Positions 1 through 9,262 of a stretch of 64,000 nt of DNA are shown piece by piece. A program made the translations under genes and the position numbers. The notes under the pieces are model-generated. The model was not told where the DNA came from, searched no databases, and saw only the letters and a program-made list of their open reading frames with translations. This stretch comes from Heyndrickxia oleronia (GTDB lineage: Bacteria > Bacillota > Bacilli > Bacillales > Bacillaceae_C): the NCBI RefSeq assembly GCF_017809215.1, contig NZ_CP065424.1, forward strand, positions 2,016,001-2,080,000. The letters run 5' to 3'. Within the stretch, counting starts at the first letter, position 1, and every line of letters starts with the position of its first letter.

Positions 1-20
1 ACAATGATGGAGGGGTCAAG

Positions 21-1184
21 ATGAAAAAAATATTTAGTTCAATAATATGCTTATTGTTATTGACTGCAACGATTTCATTACCTGCATTTGCAGCTGAAAA
101 ATCAACAGAATTAGCTGCAGACGCAAAATCAGCAATATTAATTGAGCGTGATACAGGTAGTATATTATACGATAAGAATAGTCATGAAAAGCTACCACCC
201 GCTTCAATGACGAAAATTATGACCATGATACTAATCATGGAAGCTCTTGAACAAAATAAGCTATCAATGAACGAAAAAGTTCGGACGAGTGAATATGCAG
301 CTTCTATGGGAGGATCACAGATTTTTCTTGAGACTGGTGAGGAAATGACTGTCGAAGAAATGCTTAGAGGTATTTCTATCGGGTCAGCTAACGATGCTTC
401 CGTTGCGATGGCAGAAAAGATAGCTGGCAGTGAAGAAGAATTTGTTGACATGATGAATAAAAAAGTAAAAGAGCTTGGACTTAAAGATACAAAGTTTCAA
501 AATGCAACAGGTTTACCTGAGAAGGATCATTATAGTTCAGCCTATGATATGGCAATGATGGCGAAAGAGTTATTAAGACATGAAAATATCACGAAATTTA
601 CAGGTACATATGAATCCTATTTACGTGAAAGTACCGACAAGAAGTTTTGGTTAGTTAATACAAATAAGCTTGTAAAGTTTTATCCTGGTGTTGATGGTTT
701 GAAAACAGGATTTACAAATGAAGCAAAGTTTTGTTTAACAGCAACTGCAAAAAAGAATGGTATGCGTGTAGTCGCAGTGGTTTTTGGAGCACCTTCTACG
801 AAAGTAAGAAATGCTCAAGTATCTAAAATGCTAGATTATGCTTTTGCAAAATATGTCACTCATCCGATATATAAAAAAGGGCAATCACTTGCAGAAGTAA
901 AAGTAAGTAAAGGTGATACAAAGAAAATTCAATCATTAACAAGTGAACCGATCTCTGTATTAACTAAAAAAGGAGAAAAAATAGAAAGTATAAAGAAAAC
1001 AATAAAACTAAATGAAAATCTAAAAGCACCGGTTAAAAAGGGCGATAAGATTGGGACCATTACAATTAAAAAAGACGGAAAGGTATTAGCAAAATCAAAT
1101 CTAATAGCTAGTAAAGATGTAAAGCAAGCTGGATGGTGGAAGCTATTTAAGCGTTCATTTGGTATGTTCAATAAAACAAATTAA
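21..1184 (+). CDS. dacF: D-alanyl-D-alanine carboxypeptidase DacF
   Basis: Low-molecular-weight penicillin-binding protein (peptidase S11) that removes the terminal D-Ala from peptidoglycan stem peptides. A signal peptide covers residues 1-24. The three active-site motifs are visible: SMTK (Ser62, Lys65), SAN (122-124) and KTG (228-230). A beta-rich C-terminal domain follows and the chain ends in an amphipathic tail rich in Trp and Lys, expected to hold it at the outer face of the membrane. At 387 residues it matches B. subtilis DacF. GGAGGGG precedes the ATG. It lies directly upstream of spoIIAA, as in other Bacillus; there dacF is a sigma-F/G forespore gene that can read through into spoIIA, and I see no strong terminator in the 153-bp gap. 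Its own promoter is outside the window. Confidence 0.95.
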   Translation: MKKIFSSIICLLLLTATISLPAFAAEKSTELAADAKSAILIERDTGSILYDKNSHEKLPPASMTKIMTMILIMEALEQNKLSMNEKVRTSEYAASMGGSQIFLETGEEMTVEEMLRGISIGSANDASVAMAEKIAGSEEEFVDMMNKKVKELGLKDTKFQNATGLPEKDHYSSAYDMAMMAKELLRHENITKFTGTYESYLRESTDKKFWLVNTNKLVKFYPGVDGLKTGFTNEAKFCLTATAKKNGMRVVAVVFGAPSTKVRNAQVSKMLDYAFAKYVTHPIYKKGQSLAEVKVSKGDTKKIQSLTSEPISVLTKKGEKIESIKKTIKLNENLKAPVKKGDKIGTITIKKDGKVLAKSNLIASKDVKQAGWWKLFKRSFGMFNKTN

Positions 1185-1276
1185 TAAAAATATCATTAAT
1201 TGTAATTTATTGTTTGATTGAATAACGTCGAAGAGGGACTAATTATGACGATATCCTTCTAGTTTTGTCATGAAGA

Positions 1277-1302
1277 AGGAAAACAGGGTTTTAAAGGCGA
1301 AT
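1277..1302 (+). promoter_or_regulatory. Sigma-H type promoter of the spoIIA operon
   Basis: AGGAAAA at 1277-1283 and GAAT at 1299-1302 fit the sigma-H consensus (AGGAwwT, about 14 nt, then GAAT). They lie 36 bp upstream of the spoIIAA start. A Spo0A-box-like CGTCGAA lies upstream near 1225-1231. In B. subtilis, spoIIA is switched on by sigma-H with Spo0A~P; the sequence fits that, but the assignment is by consensus only. Confidence 0.6.
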
Positions 1303-1337
1303 TGACTCACTATAAAGAAAGAAGGAGGAAATAAATA

Positions 1338-1688
1338 GTGAGTCTATTAATCGATTTGGAAGTCAAACAAAAGGTTCTATGCATTCGATTAAGTGGTGAA
1401 TTGGATCATCATTCTGCTGAAAGCTTAAGAGAAAATGTGAATCAAGCAATTGAAAACTATCAAATACAGCATCTTGTATTAAATTTAGAACAATTAACAT
1501 TTATGGATAGTTCGGGTTTAGGAGTAATCTTAGGCAGATATAAACAAATAAAACAAAAAAACGGTGAAATGGTTGTTTGCGCAATCTCTCCTGCAGTAAA
1601 GAGGCTTTTTGAAATGTCGGGTCTATTTAAAATTATTAGACTTGATGAGTCAGAAAAATTTGCTTTAGAAAGATTGGGGGTTGCGTAA
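1338..1688 (+). CDS. spoIIAA: Anti-sigma-F factor antagonist SpoIIAA
   Basis: STAS-domain anti-anti-sigma factor. Its unphosphorylated form binds SpoIIAB and frees sigma-F in the forespore; SpoIIAB phosphorylates it and the SpoIIE phosphatase reactivates it. The phosphorylation motif MDSSGLG is present, with Ser58 in the position known from B. subtilis. 116 residues, full length for the family. The start is a GTG preceded by AAGGAGGAA at about 7 nt. The spoIIAB gene follows 3 bp later, so the two are translationally close, which fits the need for balanced amounts. First gene of the spoIIAA-spoIIAB-sigF operon. Confidence 0.97.
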   Translation: MSLLIDLEVKQKVLCIRLSGELDHHSAESLRENVNQAIENYQIQHLVLNLEQLTFMDSSGLGVILGRYKQIKQKNGEMVVCAISPAVKRLFEMSGLFKIIRLDESEKFALERLGVA

Positions 1689-1691
1689 ATA

Positions 1692-2132
1692 ATGAAAAAT
1701 GAGATGCATATTCAATTTTCAGCACTTAGCCAAAATGAATCCTTTGCTAGGGTAACAGTTGCTGCCTTTATTGCGCAATTAGACCCAACCTTAGATGAAC
1801 TTACAGAAATTAAAACTGTTGTCTCAGAAGCAGTAACAAATTCGATTATTCATGGATACGAAGGAAATCCAGATGGAATGGTTTATATTTCTGTAGCCAT
1901 AGAGGACGGAGTAGTTGAAATGATTATTCGTGATGAGGGAGCAGGAATTTCTGATATTGAAGAAGCAAGACAGCCATTGTTTACCACAAAGCCAGAGATG
2001 GAACGTTCAGGCATGGGATTTACAATTATGGAAAACTTTATGGACGATATAGAAGTTGAATCACAACCTGGTTTAGGCACCATTATTCGTTTAAAAAAGC
2101 ATTTGGCGATTAAAAAAGCCTTATGTAATTAA
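1692..2132 (+). CDS. spoIIAB: Anti-sigma-F factor / serine kinase SpoIIAB
   Basis: GHKL-family protein that sequesters sigma-F and phosphorylates SpoIIAA on Ser58, thereby setting when sigma-F becomes active after polar division. The N box with Glu46 and Asn50 ([11 protein letters not shown]), the DEGAG nucleotide-binding motif starting at Asp81 and the GMGF motif near residue 107 are all present. 146 residues, the same as B. subtilis. It sits between spoIIAA and sigF with very short spacers; the sigF ribosome-binding site AAGGAG overlaps the stop codon of this gene. Confidence 0.97.
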   Translation: MKNEMHIQFSALSQNESFARVTVAAFIAQLDPTLDELTEIKTVVSEAVTNSIIHGYEGNPDGMVYISVAIEDGVVEMIIRDEGAGISDIEEARQPLFTTKPEMERSGMGFTIMENFMDDIEVESQPGLGTIIRLKKHLAIKKALCN

Positions 2133-2144
2133 GGAGTCGTGCCT

Positions 2145-2903
2145 ATGGATGTGGAACTAAAGAAAGAGAAAACAGGAAAGTTTTTGAAGGATCAAGAGGT
2201 CAAGGATTTAATCAAAAGGAGCCAGGCAGGAAATCAAGAGGCACGAGATGAAATTGTAGAAAAAAACATTCGGCTCGTCTGGTCTGTCGTCCAAAGATTT
2301 TTAAATCGTGGGTATGAACCAGATGATTTATTTCAAATTGGTTGTATCGGTCTTTTAAAATCTGTTGATAAATTTGATTTATCATACGATGTTAAGTTCT
2401 CAACATATGCTGTTCCCATGATTATAGGTGAAATTCAACGTTTTTTAAGGGATGATGGGACAGTAAAAGTAAGTCGATCGTTAAAGGAAATTGGTAATCG
2501 AATTCGTAAGGCGAAGGATCTATTAACGAAAGATTTAGGACGAGTCCCCACTGTGAATGAAATTGCTGATTATCTTGAGATTACGGCTGAAGATGTAATT
2601 ATGGCTCAGGAAGCAAGTAGAACACCATCCTCCATTCATGAAACTGTGTACGAGAATGATGGCGACCCTATTACTTTGCTCGATCAAATTGCTGATCAAA
2701 ATGACCAAAAATGGTTTGATAAAATCGCCTTAAAAGAGGCTATTCGTGGATTGGACGATCGTGAAAGATTAATTGTATATTTACGGTATTATAAAGATCA
2801 AACGCAATCAGAAGTAGCGGAAAGATTAGGTATTTCACAAGTACAAGTATCTAGATTAGAAAAAAAAATATTAGAACAAATGAAGGATCGTATGGACTTA
2901 TAA
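2145..2903 (+). CDS. sigF: RNA polymerase sigma-F factor
   Basis: First forespore-specific sigma factor. Regions 2 to 4 of the sigma-70 family are complete, including the region 2 core-binding stretch around DDLFQIGCIGL and a C-terminal helix-turn-helix (RLGISQVQVSRLEKK). I chose the ATG at 2145 rather than the in-frame GTG at 2139, because AAGGAG at 2131-2136 is 8 nt from the ATG but only 2 nt from the GTG. This gives 252 residues against 255 in B. subtilis. Last gene of the spoIIA operon, closed by a hairpin that overlaps its 3' end. It is expected to drive dacF, sigG, spoIIR and early forespore genes. Confidence 0.97.
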   Translation: MDVELKKEKTGKFLKDQEVKDLIKRSQAGNQEARDEIVEKNIRLVWSVVQRFLNRGYEPDDLFQIGCIGLLKSVDKFDLSYDVKFSTYAVPMIIGEIQRFLRDDGTVKVSRSLKEIGNRIRKAKDLLTKDLGRVPTVNEIADYLEITAEDVIMAQEASRTPSSIHETVYENDGDPITLLDQIADQNDQKWFDKIALKEAIRGLDDRERLIVYLRYYKDQTQSEVAERLGISQVQVSRLEKKILEQMKDRMDL

Positions 2904-2923
2904 GACCATACGATCCTTTTTTT
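2883..2923 (+). terminator. Rho-independent terminator of the spoIIA operon
   Basis: A perfect 13-bp stem (2883-2895 with 2906-2918) is followed by a run of seven T. The left arm lies in the last codons of sigF, so the hairpin is partly coding. Confidence 0.9.
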
Positions 2924-3126
2924 GTTCAATTAAAAAGGCATTTTGTATCGTCTGTTGCTTTGTAAAGCCTACTGCCAGCTTGCTTTTACAACTAATTAGT
3001 AGTTGTTATGAAGTTACAACTTTTCCTAGGATAAGAAGGTGATTGACGCTCTTCAACCTATTTATTCGTCAAAATTACATCTAAATAGTAGCCATGTCTT
3101 TAGAAAGTCACCATTATTAAACAACG

Positions 3127-3156
3127 TGAATGAAATGATTTCATTTCCACATACTA
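3127..3156 (+). promoter_or_regulatory. Sigma-G type promoter of the spoVA operon
   Basis: TGAATG at 3127-3132 and CATACTA at 3150-3156 are separated by 17 nt, a near-perfect match to the sigma-G consensus (TGAATA, 17-18 nt, CATACTA). The element lies 37 bp upstream of the spoVAA start. Forespore sigma-G control of spoVA is established in B. subtilis. The 2924-3126 stretch upstream holds no gene; near 2934-2970 it carries a degraded left end of the palindromic repeat seen at 17981 and 23882. Confidence 0.8.
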
Positions 3157-3192
3157 CTATTTACAATAAAAAAAAATCAGGGGTTGAGGGAA

Positions 3193-3813
3193 ATGGAGAG
3201 TTTTATTTATCTTCGTTTACGGCACCGAGTAGAAGTAAAGCCGAACAGTAAAATTACTCTTGCAGATATTGCACAAATTATTGCGCCTGAAAAAGATTTA
3301 ACTAAGTTGAAACAACTAACTGTATACGAAGTATCTACATCAGATAAATCCTCTGTAGTAATTGATGTTATGACACTCATCGATCTCATTACAGAAAAAT
3401 GGGGTGCTGTTGATATCCAAACAATAGGACCATCGCAAACGATTATCGATATCATTTATAAAAAAAAGAAAGTACCAATCATATTTTTTATTCTTATCTG
3501 GCTATTACTTTTTTTTGGATCAGCACTTGCCATCATGAATTTTCATGAGGATGTTAGTATGAGGGCCGTTCATCAAAAAATATATAAAATGATTACGGGG
3601 AATGATCAATCAAAACCACTAATTCTTCAAATTCCTTATTCATTAGGGCTAGGTTTAGGAATGATCATTTACTTTAATCATCTCTTTAAAAAAAGATTTA
3701 ATGAAGAACCAAGTCCATTAGAGGTAGAAATCTTTAATTACCAACAAGATGTCGATCATTATGTAGTAATGAATGAAAATAAAGAGAGTATTAAACGACT
3801 TGATGATCATTAA
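3193..3813 (+). CDS. spoVAA: Stage V sporulation protein AA
   Basis: Forespore inner-membrane protein of the SpoVA set needed for dipicolinic acid uptake into spores and release during germination. The N-terminal ~90 residues form a soluble domain; a hydrophobic stretch near residues 96-117 and another near 150-165 are likely membrane segments. The ATG at 3193 is preferred over the TTG at 3184 because AGGGG lies 8 nt upstream of it; this gives 206 residues, as in B. subtilis. First gene behind the sigma-G promoter. Its 3' end overlaps spoVAB by 11 bp. The exact role of SpoVAA is not known; the family call rests on sequence resemblance and on the operon. Confidence 0.93.
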   Translation: MESFIYLRLRHRVEVKPNSKITLADIAQIIAPEKDLTKLKQLTVYEVSTSDKSSVVIDVMTLIDLITEKWGAVDIQTIGPSQTIIDIIYKKKKVPIIFFILIWLLLFFGSALAIMNFHEDVSMRAVHQKIYKMITGNDQSKPLILQIPYSLGLGLGMIIYFNHLFKKRFNEEPSPLEVEIFNYQQDVDHYVVMNENKESIKRLDDH

Positions 3814-4225
3814 GTGGATCTCTTTAGCATTTATTGGATTAGCAGGTGGATTAATTGTTGGTTGTGGCTTGGTTGCGTTTCTATCAGTTCTTGGAATTAT
3901 TCCTCGTTTGACACAAATATCGAAAACATCAAAATTCATTACTCTTTACGAATGGGCGATTGTGATTGGCTCGTTACTAGGAGGTTGGGCACAGCTTAGG
4001 GACATTCATTTTCAATTAACTTCTCTATTACTCATCCCTATTGGTCTGGCATGTGGAATTTTTGTTGGTATGCTTGCCGCTGCGTTAACTGAAGTGATTA
4101 ATGTCATCCCAATTCTTGCAAAAAGAATTGGAATCGAAGGTCATTTAATCATTGCTTTAATGGCAATAGTATTTGGAAAAGTTTTCGGCTCATTATTTCA
4201 TTGGATCTATTTTATTGATCATTAA
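3803..4225 (+). CDS. spoVAB: Stage V sporulation protein AB
   Basis: Small polytopic membrane protein of the SpoVA set, with about four hydrophobic segments in 140 residues (B. subtilis SpoVAB has 141). The conserved stretch VAFLSVLGIIPRLTQ is present near residues 24-38. I chose the ATG at 3803; a longer frame from 3773 would add ten polar residues that the family lacks. It overlaps the end of spoVAA. In B. subtilis the next genes are spoVAC, spoVAD and spoVAEB; here spoVAEA starts only 18 bp after the stop, so those three genes are missing at this place. Confidence 0.92.
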   Translation: MIIKWISLAFIGLAGGLIVGCGLVAFLSVLGIIPRLTQISKTSKFITLYEWAIVIGSLLGGWAQLRDIHFQLTSLLLIPIGLACGIFVGMLAAALTEVINVIPILAKRIGIEGHLIIALMAIVFGKVFGSLFHWIYFIDH

Positions 4226-4243
4226 AATGGAAAGGATTTTCGT

Positions 4244-4828
4244 ATGAATAGTAAACGACAGGTGATATTAATTACAGATGGAGATGATTATGCCAGAAAA
4301 GCTTTGGAGGCAGTAGCGAAGGAAATAGGTGGCCGCTGCATTTCTCAGTCCCACGGAAATCCTTCCCATCTTTCTGGTCAGGAGATCGTCAATTTAATAA
4401 AAAAAGCGCAATGTGACCCAGTTTTAGTGATGTTTGATGATAGTGGATTTTTAGGTAAAGGACAAGGGGAGGCTTCCTTATTGACTGTTGCTAATCATCC
4501 TGACATTGATGTTCTAGGGATCATTGCTGTCGCATCAAAAACTCATCAAGCAGAATGGACAAGGGTTGATGTTTGTATCGATCGGGATGGAGAATTGACT
4601 CCCTATGGTGTAGATAAATATGGAATTCCAGAAATGGAGTTAAAAAAAATTAATGGTGATACGGTGTATTCTTTAGATCAATTAGACGTTCCAATTATTG
4701 TTGGGATTGGTGATATAGGAAAAATGGGAAAGCAAGATCACTATTCAAAGGGAGCTCCGATCACAAAAAAAGCTGTAAAGTTAGTTTTAGAAAGGAGTGG
4801 ATTTTATGACAAAAGATCTAAACAATAA
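4244..4828 (+). CDS. spoVAEA: Stage V sporulation protein AE-A (SpoVAEA)
   Basis: Soluble SpoVA-operon protein with an alpha/beta fold suggested by alternating hydrophobic strands ([11 protein letters not shown] near the start, [10 protein letters not shown] near residue 67, [11 protein letters not shown] near residue 153). 194 residues against about 203 in B. subtilis. The ATG at 4244 follows GGAAAGGA. Its 3' end overlaps spoVAF by 23 bp. SpoVAEA is present in sporulating Bacillus and reported in the spore, but its molecular role is not settled. Here it follows spoVAB directly rather than spoVAEB. Confidence 0.92.
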   Translation: MNSKRQVILITDGDDYARKALEAVAKEIGGRCISQSHGNPSHLSGQEIVNLIKKAQCDPVLVMFDDSGFLGKGQGEASLLTVANHPDIDVLGIIAVASKTHQAEWTRVDVCIDRDGELTPYGVDKYGIPEMELKKINGDTVYSLDQLDVPIIVGIGDIGKMGKQDHYSKGAPITKKAVKLVLERSGFYDKRSKQ

Positions 4829-6284
4829 ACTCCCCATACCTGAGGATGTAAAAAAGCTAAAGAAAATTTTTGAAGAAAGAGTCGGATTAGGTGTAAGTTT
4901 TGATCTGGGAGTACGCAGCATTAAAGTTTTAAAAAAACATATCCAACTATATTATGTTAATGGTCTCACAGATACAGAGTTTATCATTGAAATTTTAAAA
5001 GAACTGGTACTGTTAAATGATACCGAGAGACTTTCCAGTAAAGTTTATGAAGTAATTGAAAATAGAATTGTCAATCAATCAGTAGAAAAAGTAAAAACAG
5101 TTGATGAAATGGTAGATCAAGTTTTATCTGGATTAATCGCAATCGTTATAGAAGGCGAAGGCGAAGCGATTATTGTAGACGTACGTAGCTACCCAGGCCG
5201 TCAACCGATGGAGCCGGATACGGAAAAAGTCGTCAGGGGTTCTCGCGATGGATATGTAGAAAATATTATTGTTAATACTGCACTTACAAGAAGAAGAATT
5301 CGTGATGAGCGATTAAGATTTGAAATTATGCAAATTGGAGAAAGATCAAAGACAGATGTAGCAATTGGCTATATAAAAGGGGTGGCAAATCCAGATTTAA
5401 TCGAAACGATAAAGAAGGAATTAAAGACTATTGATGTTGACGGGATTACAATGGCTGATAAAACAATTGAAGAGTTCTTATTAAAACAAGGCTATAACCC
5501 CTATCCGCTCGTTCGTTATACGGAAAGAGCAGATGTTGGTTCGATTCACCTACTTGAAGGGCATGTACTAATTTTTATCGATACTTCTCCTAGTGTGATG
5601 GTGACACCAGCAACGTTTTTTCACCATGCTCAGCATGCTGAAGAATATAGACAAGCACCTGCTGTAGGAACATTTATCCGCTGGATTCGTTTTCTCGGCA
5701 TACTTGCATCATTATTTCTTTTACCTCTATGGTATTTATTTGCAATAGAACCGTCCTTTCTACCAGAGAATATTGATTTTATTGGACCTAATAAACATAC
5801 TCATATCCCATTAATTCTTCAACTTTTTATTGCTGATATGGGGATTGAATTTCTAAGGATTGCAGCCATCCATACCCCGACTCCTTTAGCCACTGCCATG
5901 GGATTAATTGCTGCCGTGTTAATCGGTCAAATTGCAGTAGATGTGGGCTTGTTTGTACCAGAAGTTATTTTATATGTTTCTGTTGCCTCGATTGGTACCT
6001 ATGCAACACCTAGTTATGAACTAAGTGTTGCCAATAAAATAGTCAGGGTTATCTTATTATTATTAGTAGCCTTTTTCAAACTACCAGGATTGATGATTGG
6101 TAGTACACTTTTCATTATTTATTTGGTTCATATACGTGCTTTGAACGCCCCTTATTTATGGCCGTTTATCCCATTTAATCCGCAAGCGATTAGCCATGTA
6201 CTTATAAGAAGAACTGTTCCGGGATCAATAATTAGACCAAGCATCGTTCATCCGCGTGATCGATTTAGACAACCACCAGAATAA
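4806..6284 (+). CDS. spoVAF: Stage V sporulation protein AF (GerA-family membrane protein)
   Basis: Homologue of germinant-receptor A subunits (GerAA family), sited in the spore inner membrane and thought to help germination rather than dipicolinate transport itself. A soluble N-terminal half of about 280 residues is followed by five or so membrane segments (residues ~295-445). The conserved stretch around [20 protein letters not shown] (family signature with PxxEPxxE-like core) is present. The ATG at 4806 has AAAGGAG upstream at 9 nt; the in-frame GTG at 4797 overlaps that site and is rejected. 492 residues, close to the 493 of B. subtilis. Last gene of the spoVA operon, followed by a terminator. 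Confidence 0.94.
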   Translation: MTKDLNNKLPIPEDVKKLKKIFEERVGLGVSFDLGVRSIKVLKKHIQLYYVNGLTDTEFIIEILKELVLLNDTERLSSKVYEVIENRIVNQSVEKVKTVDEMVDQVLSGLIAIVIEGEGEAIIVDVRSYPGRQPMEPDTEKVVRGSRDGYVENIIVNTALTRRRIRDERLRFEIMQIGERSKTDVAIGYIKGVANPDLIETIKKELKTIDVDGITMADKTIEEFLLKQGYNPYPLVRYTERADVGSIHLLEGHVLIFIDTSPSVMVTPATFFHHAQHAEEYRQAPAVGTFIRWIRFLGILASLFLLPLWYLFAIEPSFLPENIDFIGPNKHTHIPLILQLFIADMGIEFLRIAAIHTPTPLATAMGLIAAVLIGQIAVDVGLFVPEVILYVSVASIGTYATPSYELSVANKIVRVILLLLVAFFKLPGLMIGSTLFIIYLVHIRALNAPYLWPFIPFNPQAISHVLIRRTVPGSIIRPSIVHPRDRFRQPPE

Positions 6285-6346
6285 GATTGTCAAAATTACT
6301 TTTTTATGATAAAGTTTATCTAATTTATTATAAATACTGAATATAG

Positions 6347-6383
6347 TAGACAGTTTGTCGAACTTAGACAACTGTCTATTTCT
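6347..6383 (+). terminator. Terminator after spoVAF
   Basis: TAGACAGTT at 6347-6355 pairs with AACTGTCTA at 6370-6378, followed by a short T-rich tail (TTTCT). The tail is weak, so some read-through into lysA is possible. Confidence 0.6.
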
Positions 6384-6421
6384 CCTTATAATCGGTGATT
6401 CAAATGAAATGAGGGAAGCGG

Positions 6422-7744
6422 ATGTATTTTCATGGTACTACGACAGTAAATGGACAGGGACATCTAGAAATTGGTGGTGTTGATACAGTCTATTTGGTGC
6501 AAAAATATGGAACACCTGTATATGTGTATGATGTGACTTTAATACGTGAACGTGCTAGAGGATTTAAACAAACTTTTGAAAAATTGGGTGTAAAATCACA
6601 AGTCGCATACGCTAGTAAAGCATTTTCGTCCATTGCGATGTTAAATTTAGTAAATGAAGAGGGTTTATCATTGGATGTCGTTTCTGGTGGTGAATTATAT
6701 ACTGCATTAGCAGCTAAATTTCCAGTAGAAAGAATTCATTTTCATGGAAATAATAAAAGTAAAGAAGAACTTTTACTAGCACTCGAGCATAATATTGGAT
6801 GCATTGTTGTAGACAATTTTTATGAATTAGAGTTATTGGAAAGTTTATGTAATGAACAAAAAAAAAGTATTTCCATTCTTTTACGTGTTACACCTGGAAT
6901 TGAAGCACATACGCATGATTATATATTGACTGGACAAGAGGATTCAAAATTCGGTTTTGATCTTCAAAATGGTCAAGCTGAAGAGGCAATAAAAATAGCA
7001 ATGGGTTCTGACCATATAAAATTATTAGGAATCCATTGTCATATCGGTTCACAAATTTTTGATAGTACCGGTTTTATATTAGCTGCTAGAAAGATCATCG
7101 ATAAATTGGCAGAATGGAATTCAAAATTTTTATACTTCCCTTCAGTATTAAATTTAGGTGGTGGTTTCGGTATTCGCTATACTGAAGAGGATGAACCTCT
7201 TAGTCCTGATAGTTATGTCAAAGAAATTATAATCGAAGTGCAAAACAGAACAAAATCTTATCAACTACCAATGCCAGAAATTTGGATTGAGCCTGGAAGA
7301 TCATTAGTTGGAGAAGCAGGAACCACCTTATACACGATCGGTTCGAGAAAGGATGTTCCTAATGTAAGGAAATATTTAGCAGTGGACGGAGGGATGAGCG
7401 ATAATATCCGACCTGCTTTATATGAAGCAAAATATGAAGCTGTCCTAGCAAATCGACCTACAGCAACTATAGAAGAAACATTTTCAATCGCTGGTAAATG
7501 TTGTGAATCAGGTGATATGTTAATTTGGGATTTACCTTTACCTAAGACGGTAAGTAATGATATTTTAGCGGTATTTTGTACTGGTGCGTACGGATATTCT
7601 ATGTCCAATAATTATAATCGAATTCCAAGACCTCCAGTTGTGTTTGTCGAAAATGGTGAAGATTATTTAGTGATAAAGCGAGAAACATATGAGGATTTAA
7701 TAAGACTCGATTTACCACTACCAAGTAAAATCAATCAATCATAA
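6422..7744 (+). CDS. lysA: Diaminopimelate decarboxylase
   Basis: PLP-dependent enzyme that converts meso-diaminopimelate to lysine, the last step of lysine synthesis. PLP-binding Lys66 lies in AYASKAF; the glycine-rich loop GGGFG (near 245), EPGRSL (near 290) and the C-terminal CESGD segment near 361 of group IV decarboxylases are present. 440 residues, full length. ATG at 6422 with GAGGGAAG upstream. It follows the spoVA operon as in B. subtilis. No lysine riboswitch is visible in the 137-bp leader, so control by an L-box can be set aside here. Its own terminator follows. Confidence 0.97.
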   Translation: MYFHGTTTVNGQGHLEIGGVDTVYLVQKYGTPVYVYDVTLIRERARGFKQTFEKLGVKSQVAYASKAFSSIAMLNLVNEEGLSLDVVSGGELYTALAAKFPVERIHFHGNNKSKEELLLALEHNIGCIVVDNFYELELLESLCNEQKKSISILLRVTPGIEAHTHDYILTGQEDSKFGFDLQNGQAEEAIKIAMGSDHIKLLGIHCHIGSQIFDSTGFILAARKIIDKLAEWNSKFLYFPSVLNLGGGFGIRYTEEDEPLSPDSYVKEIIIEVQNRTKSYQLPMPEIWIEPGRSLVGEAGTTLYTIGSRKDVPNVRKYLAVDGGMSDNIRPALYEAKYEAVLANRPTATIEETFSIAGKCCESGDMLIWDLPLPKTVSNDILAVFCTGAYGYSMSNNYNRIPRPPVVFVENGEDYLVIKRETYEDLIRLDLPLPSKINQS

Positions 7745-7752
7745 ATCAAAAG

Positions 7753-7797
7753 AACCCATTCGATCGTCCTAGTCAGGGATTGAATGGGTTTATTTTA
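7753..7797 (+). terminator. Terminator after lysA
   Basis: AACCCATTC (7753-7761) pairs with GAATGGGTT (7782-7790); a T-rich tail follows. Confidence 0.75.
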
Positions 7798-7849
7798 TAG
7801 GTCTTTTATACTGCTGGGAGTGAAAACACTTACACCACTTTTTTCACGA

Positions 7850-7878
7850 TTGCGAAAAACGATGAAAATAGATACAAT
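7850..7878 (+). promoter_or_regulatory. Possible sigma-A promoter upstream of the small peptide and ribT
   Basis: TTGCGA (7850-7855) and TACAAT (7873-7878) are 17 nt apart. This would serve the 28-codon frame at 7989 and ribT. The 431-bp stretch between lysA and ribT otherwise holds the lysA terminator and no visible FMN riboswitch. Confidence 0.4.
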
Positions 7879-7988
7879 AGACAAGGTACATAGATGTGTT
7901 TTGAAGATGAACGCCCCAAGTTCTTTTTTTTGGCCTTTTTGATCAAGCAACGATGAGATGAAATAATAGAAATAGGAGTGTCATTCAT

Positions 7989-8075
7989 TTGAGGAAAAAA
8001 AACGCTTTGTTATTTGTTCTAATACTAATATTAGCTTTAGGGTGGGGATTATATTATTGGTTATTTATCGTATAA
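7989..8075 (+). CDS. Possible 28-residue single-pass membrane peptide
   Basis: A TTG-started frame encodes a 28-residue peptide that is almost entirely a hydrophobic helix after a basic N-terminus (MRKKNALLFVLI, ending YYWLFIV). TAGGAG lies about 10 nt before the TTG, and a sigma-A-like promoter lies about 110 bp upstream. I do not recognise it. The basic-then-hydrophobic layout is typical of small membrane proteins, but a frame this short can arise by chance. It is separated by 100 bp from ribT. Confidence 0.4.
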   Translation: MRKKNALLFVLILILALGWGLYYWLFIV

Positions 8076-8163
8076 GGTGAAGACTAAGTATGATAAAATG
8101 TTTATTATTTGCCACCAATGTTTATAATGTTAGAAAAGCATTCACATTATGTATTAAAGATAA

Positions 8164-8541
<378 letters not shown>

Positions 8542-8554
8542 TCGAAGCCCTTTT

Positions 8555-9103
8555 CTAATTGTTGATGAATTTACCTTCGTCTCTCTCCATTTTTTTTATG
8601 ACAGAAGAAAGAAATCTTTCGTTTTCCACAGTGGAGCGGTCACGTAGGATATGACGATGAATAATAGGATCATTAGACAAATCCTCTTTTCCTCCCCATG
8701 TAACACCAAGTTTTTTACATTCTTCCTTACATATATCTAATAATTGTTGATCATCTATTTTAATTTGAATCGGTTCATAATCTTGATTTGTTTTCATCTT
8801 GTCTAATACTATATTGATTTTGGAAATTAAATCATCAACATCAATTTTCAATAATAGTAATTGGTCTTTTTTGTGAATGAAACGTTGAAGGGCTTTCTCC
8901 ATCATTCGGATACCACCAATTAGGTTTTTTCTTCGATAATGATATAAGGAGACTGCTAATTGAATAAAAGCAATCCAAATGGAGTCACGGTTTCTTGCAT
9001 CCTGTTGTTTCCAGTGATCTTCAAGAATTTCATGGCATTCAAAATAATCTCTATCGCCATGGAAATGGACTAAATATTGTATAAAGGCTTTAGTTACTAT
9101 CAT
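8555..9103 (-). CDS. DUF309 domain protein (YpuF-like)
   Basis: A 182-residue, largely helical cytoplasmic protein. The N-terminal ~70 residues carry the DUF309 signature: YFECHEILEDHWK (near 19-31) followed by WIAFIQLAVSLYHYRRKN. B. subtilis has such a protein (YpuF) in the same place upstream of scpA. The ATG at 9103 is chosen because GAGAGGAG lies just before it; a longer frame to 9139 lacks such a site. It is convergent with ribT, only 13 bp from its stop. No biochemical function is known to me for DUF309; the conserved His, Glu and Trp residues suggest a binding pocket, which is inference. Confidence 0.8.
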   Translation of the reverse strand: MIVTKAFIQYLVHFHGDRDYFECHEILEDHWKQQDARNRDSIWIAFIQLAVSLYHYRRKNLIGGIRMMEKALQRFIHKKDQLLLLKIDVDDLISKINIVLDKMKTNQDYEPIQIKIDDQQLLDICKEECKKLGVTWGGKEDLSNDPIIHRHILRDRSTVENERFLSSVIKKMERDEGKFINN

Positions 9104-9205
9104 GAATGAACTCCTCTCTGTCTTATATAAGTGTAACATAAATAGAAAGATTTTAATTTTAATAGTAGGAGAATGATAGTGTTTTTCATTCCATAAAAGC
9201 CAAAA

Positions 9206-9240
9206 AAAACAAGTTCAGCACCAATACTGAACTTGTTTTT
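9206..9240. terminator. Bidirectional terminator beside the YjcZ gene
   Basis: AACAAGTTCAG (9208-9218) pairs with CTGAACTTGTT (9226-9236), with an A-run on the left and a T-run on the right, so it can stop transcription on either strand. On the minus strand it closes the yjcZ-like gene. Confidence 0.85.
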
Positions 9241-9262
9241 TAATCATGTATAATTGAGTAAA

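Noticed and set aside
3039..3251. 70-codon plus-strand frame before spoVAA
   Set aside because: It runs across the sigma-G promoter and overlaps the start of spoVAA in another frame, with no family resemblance.
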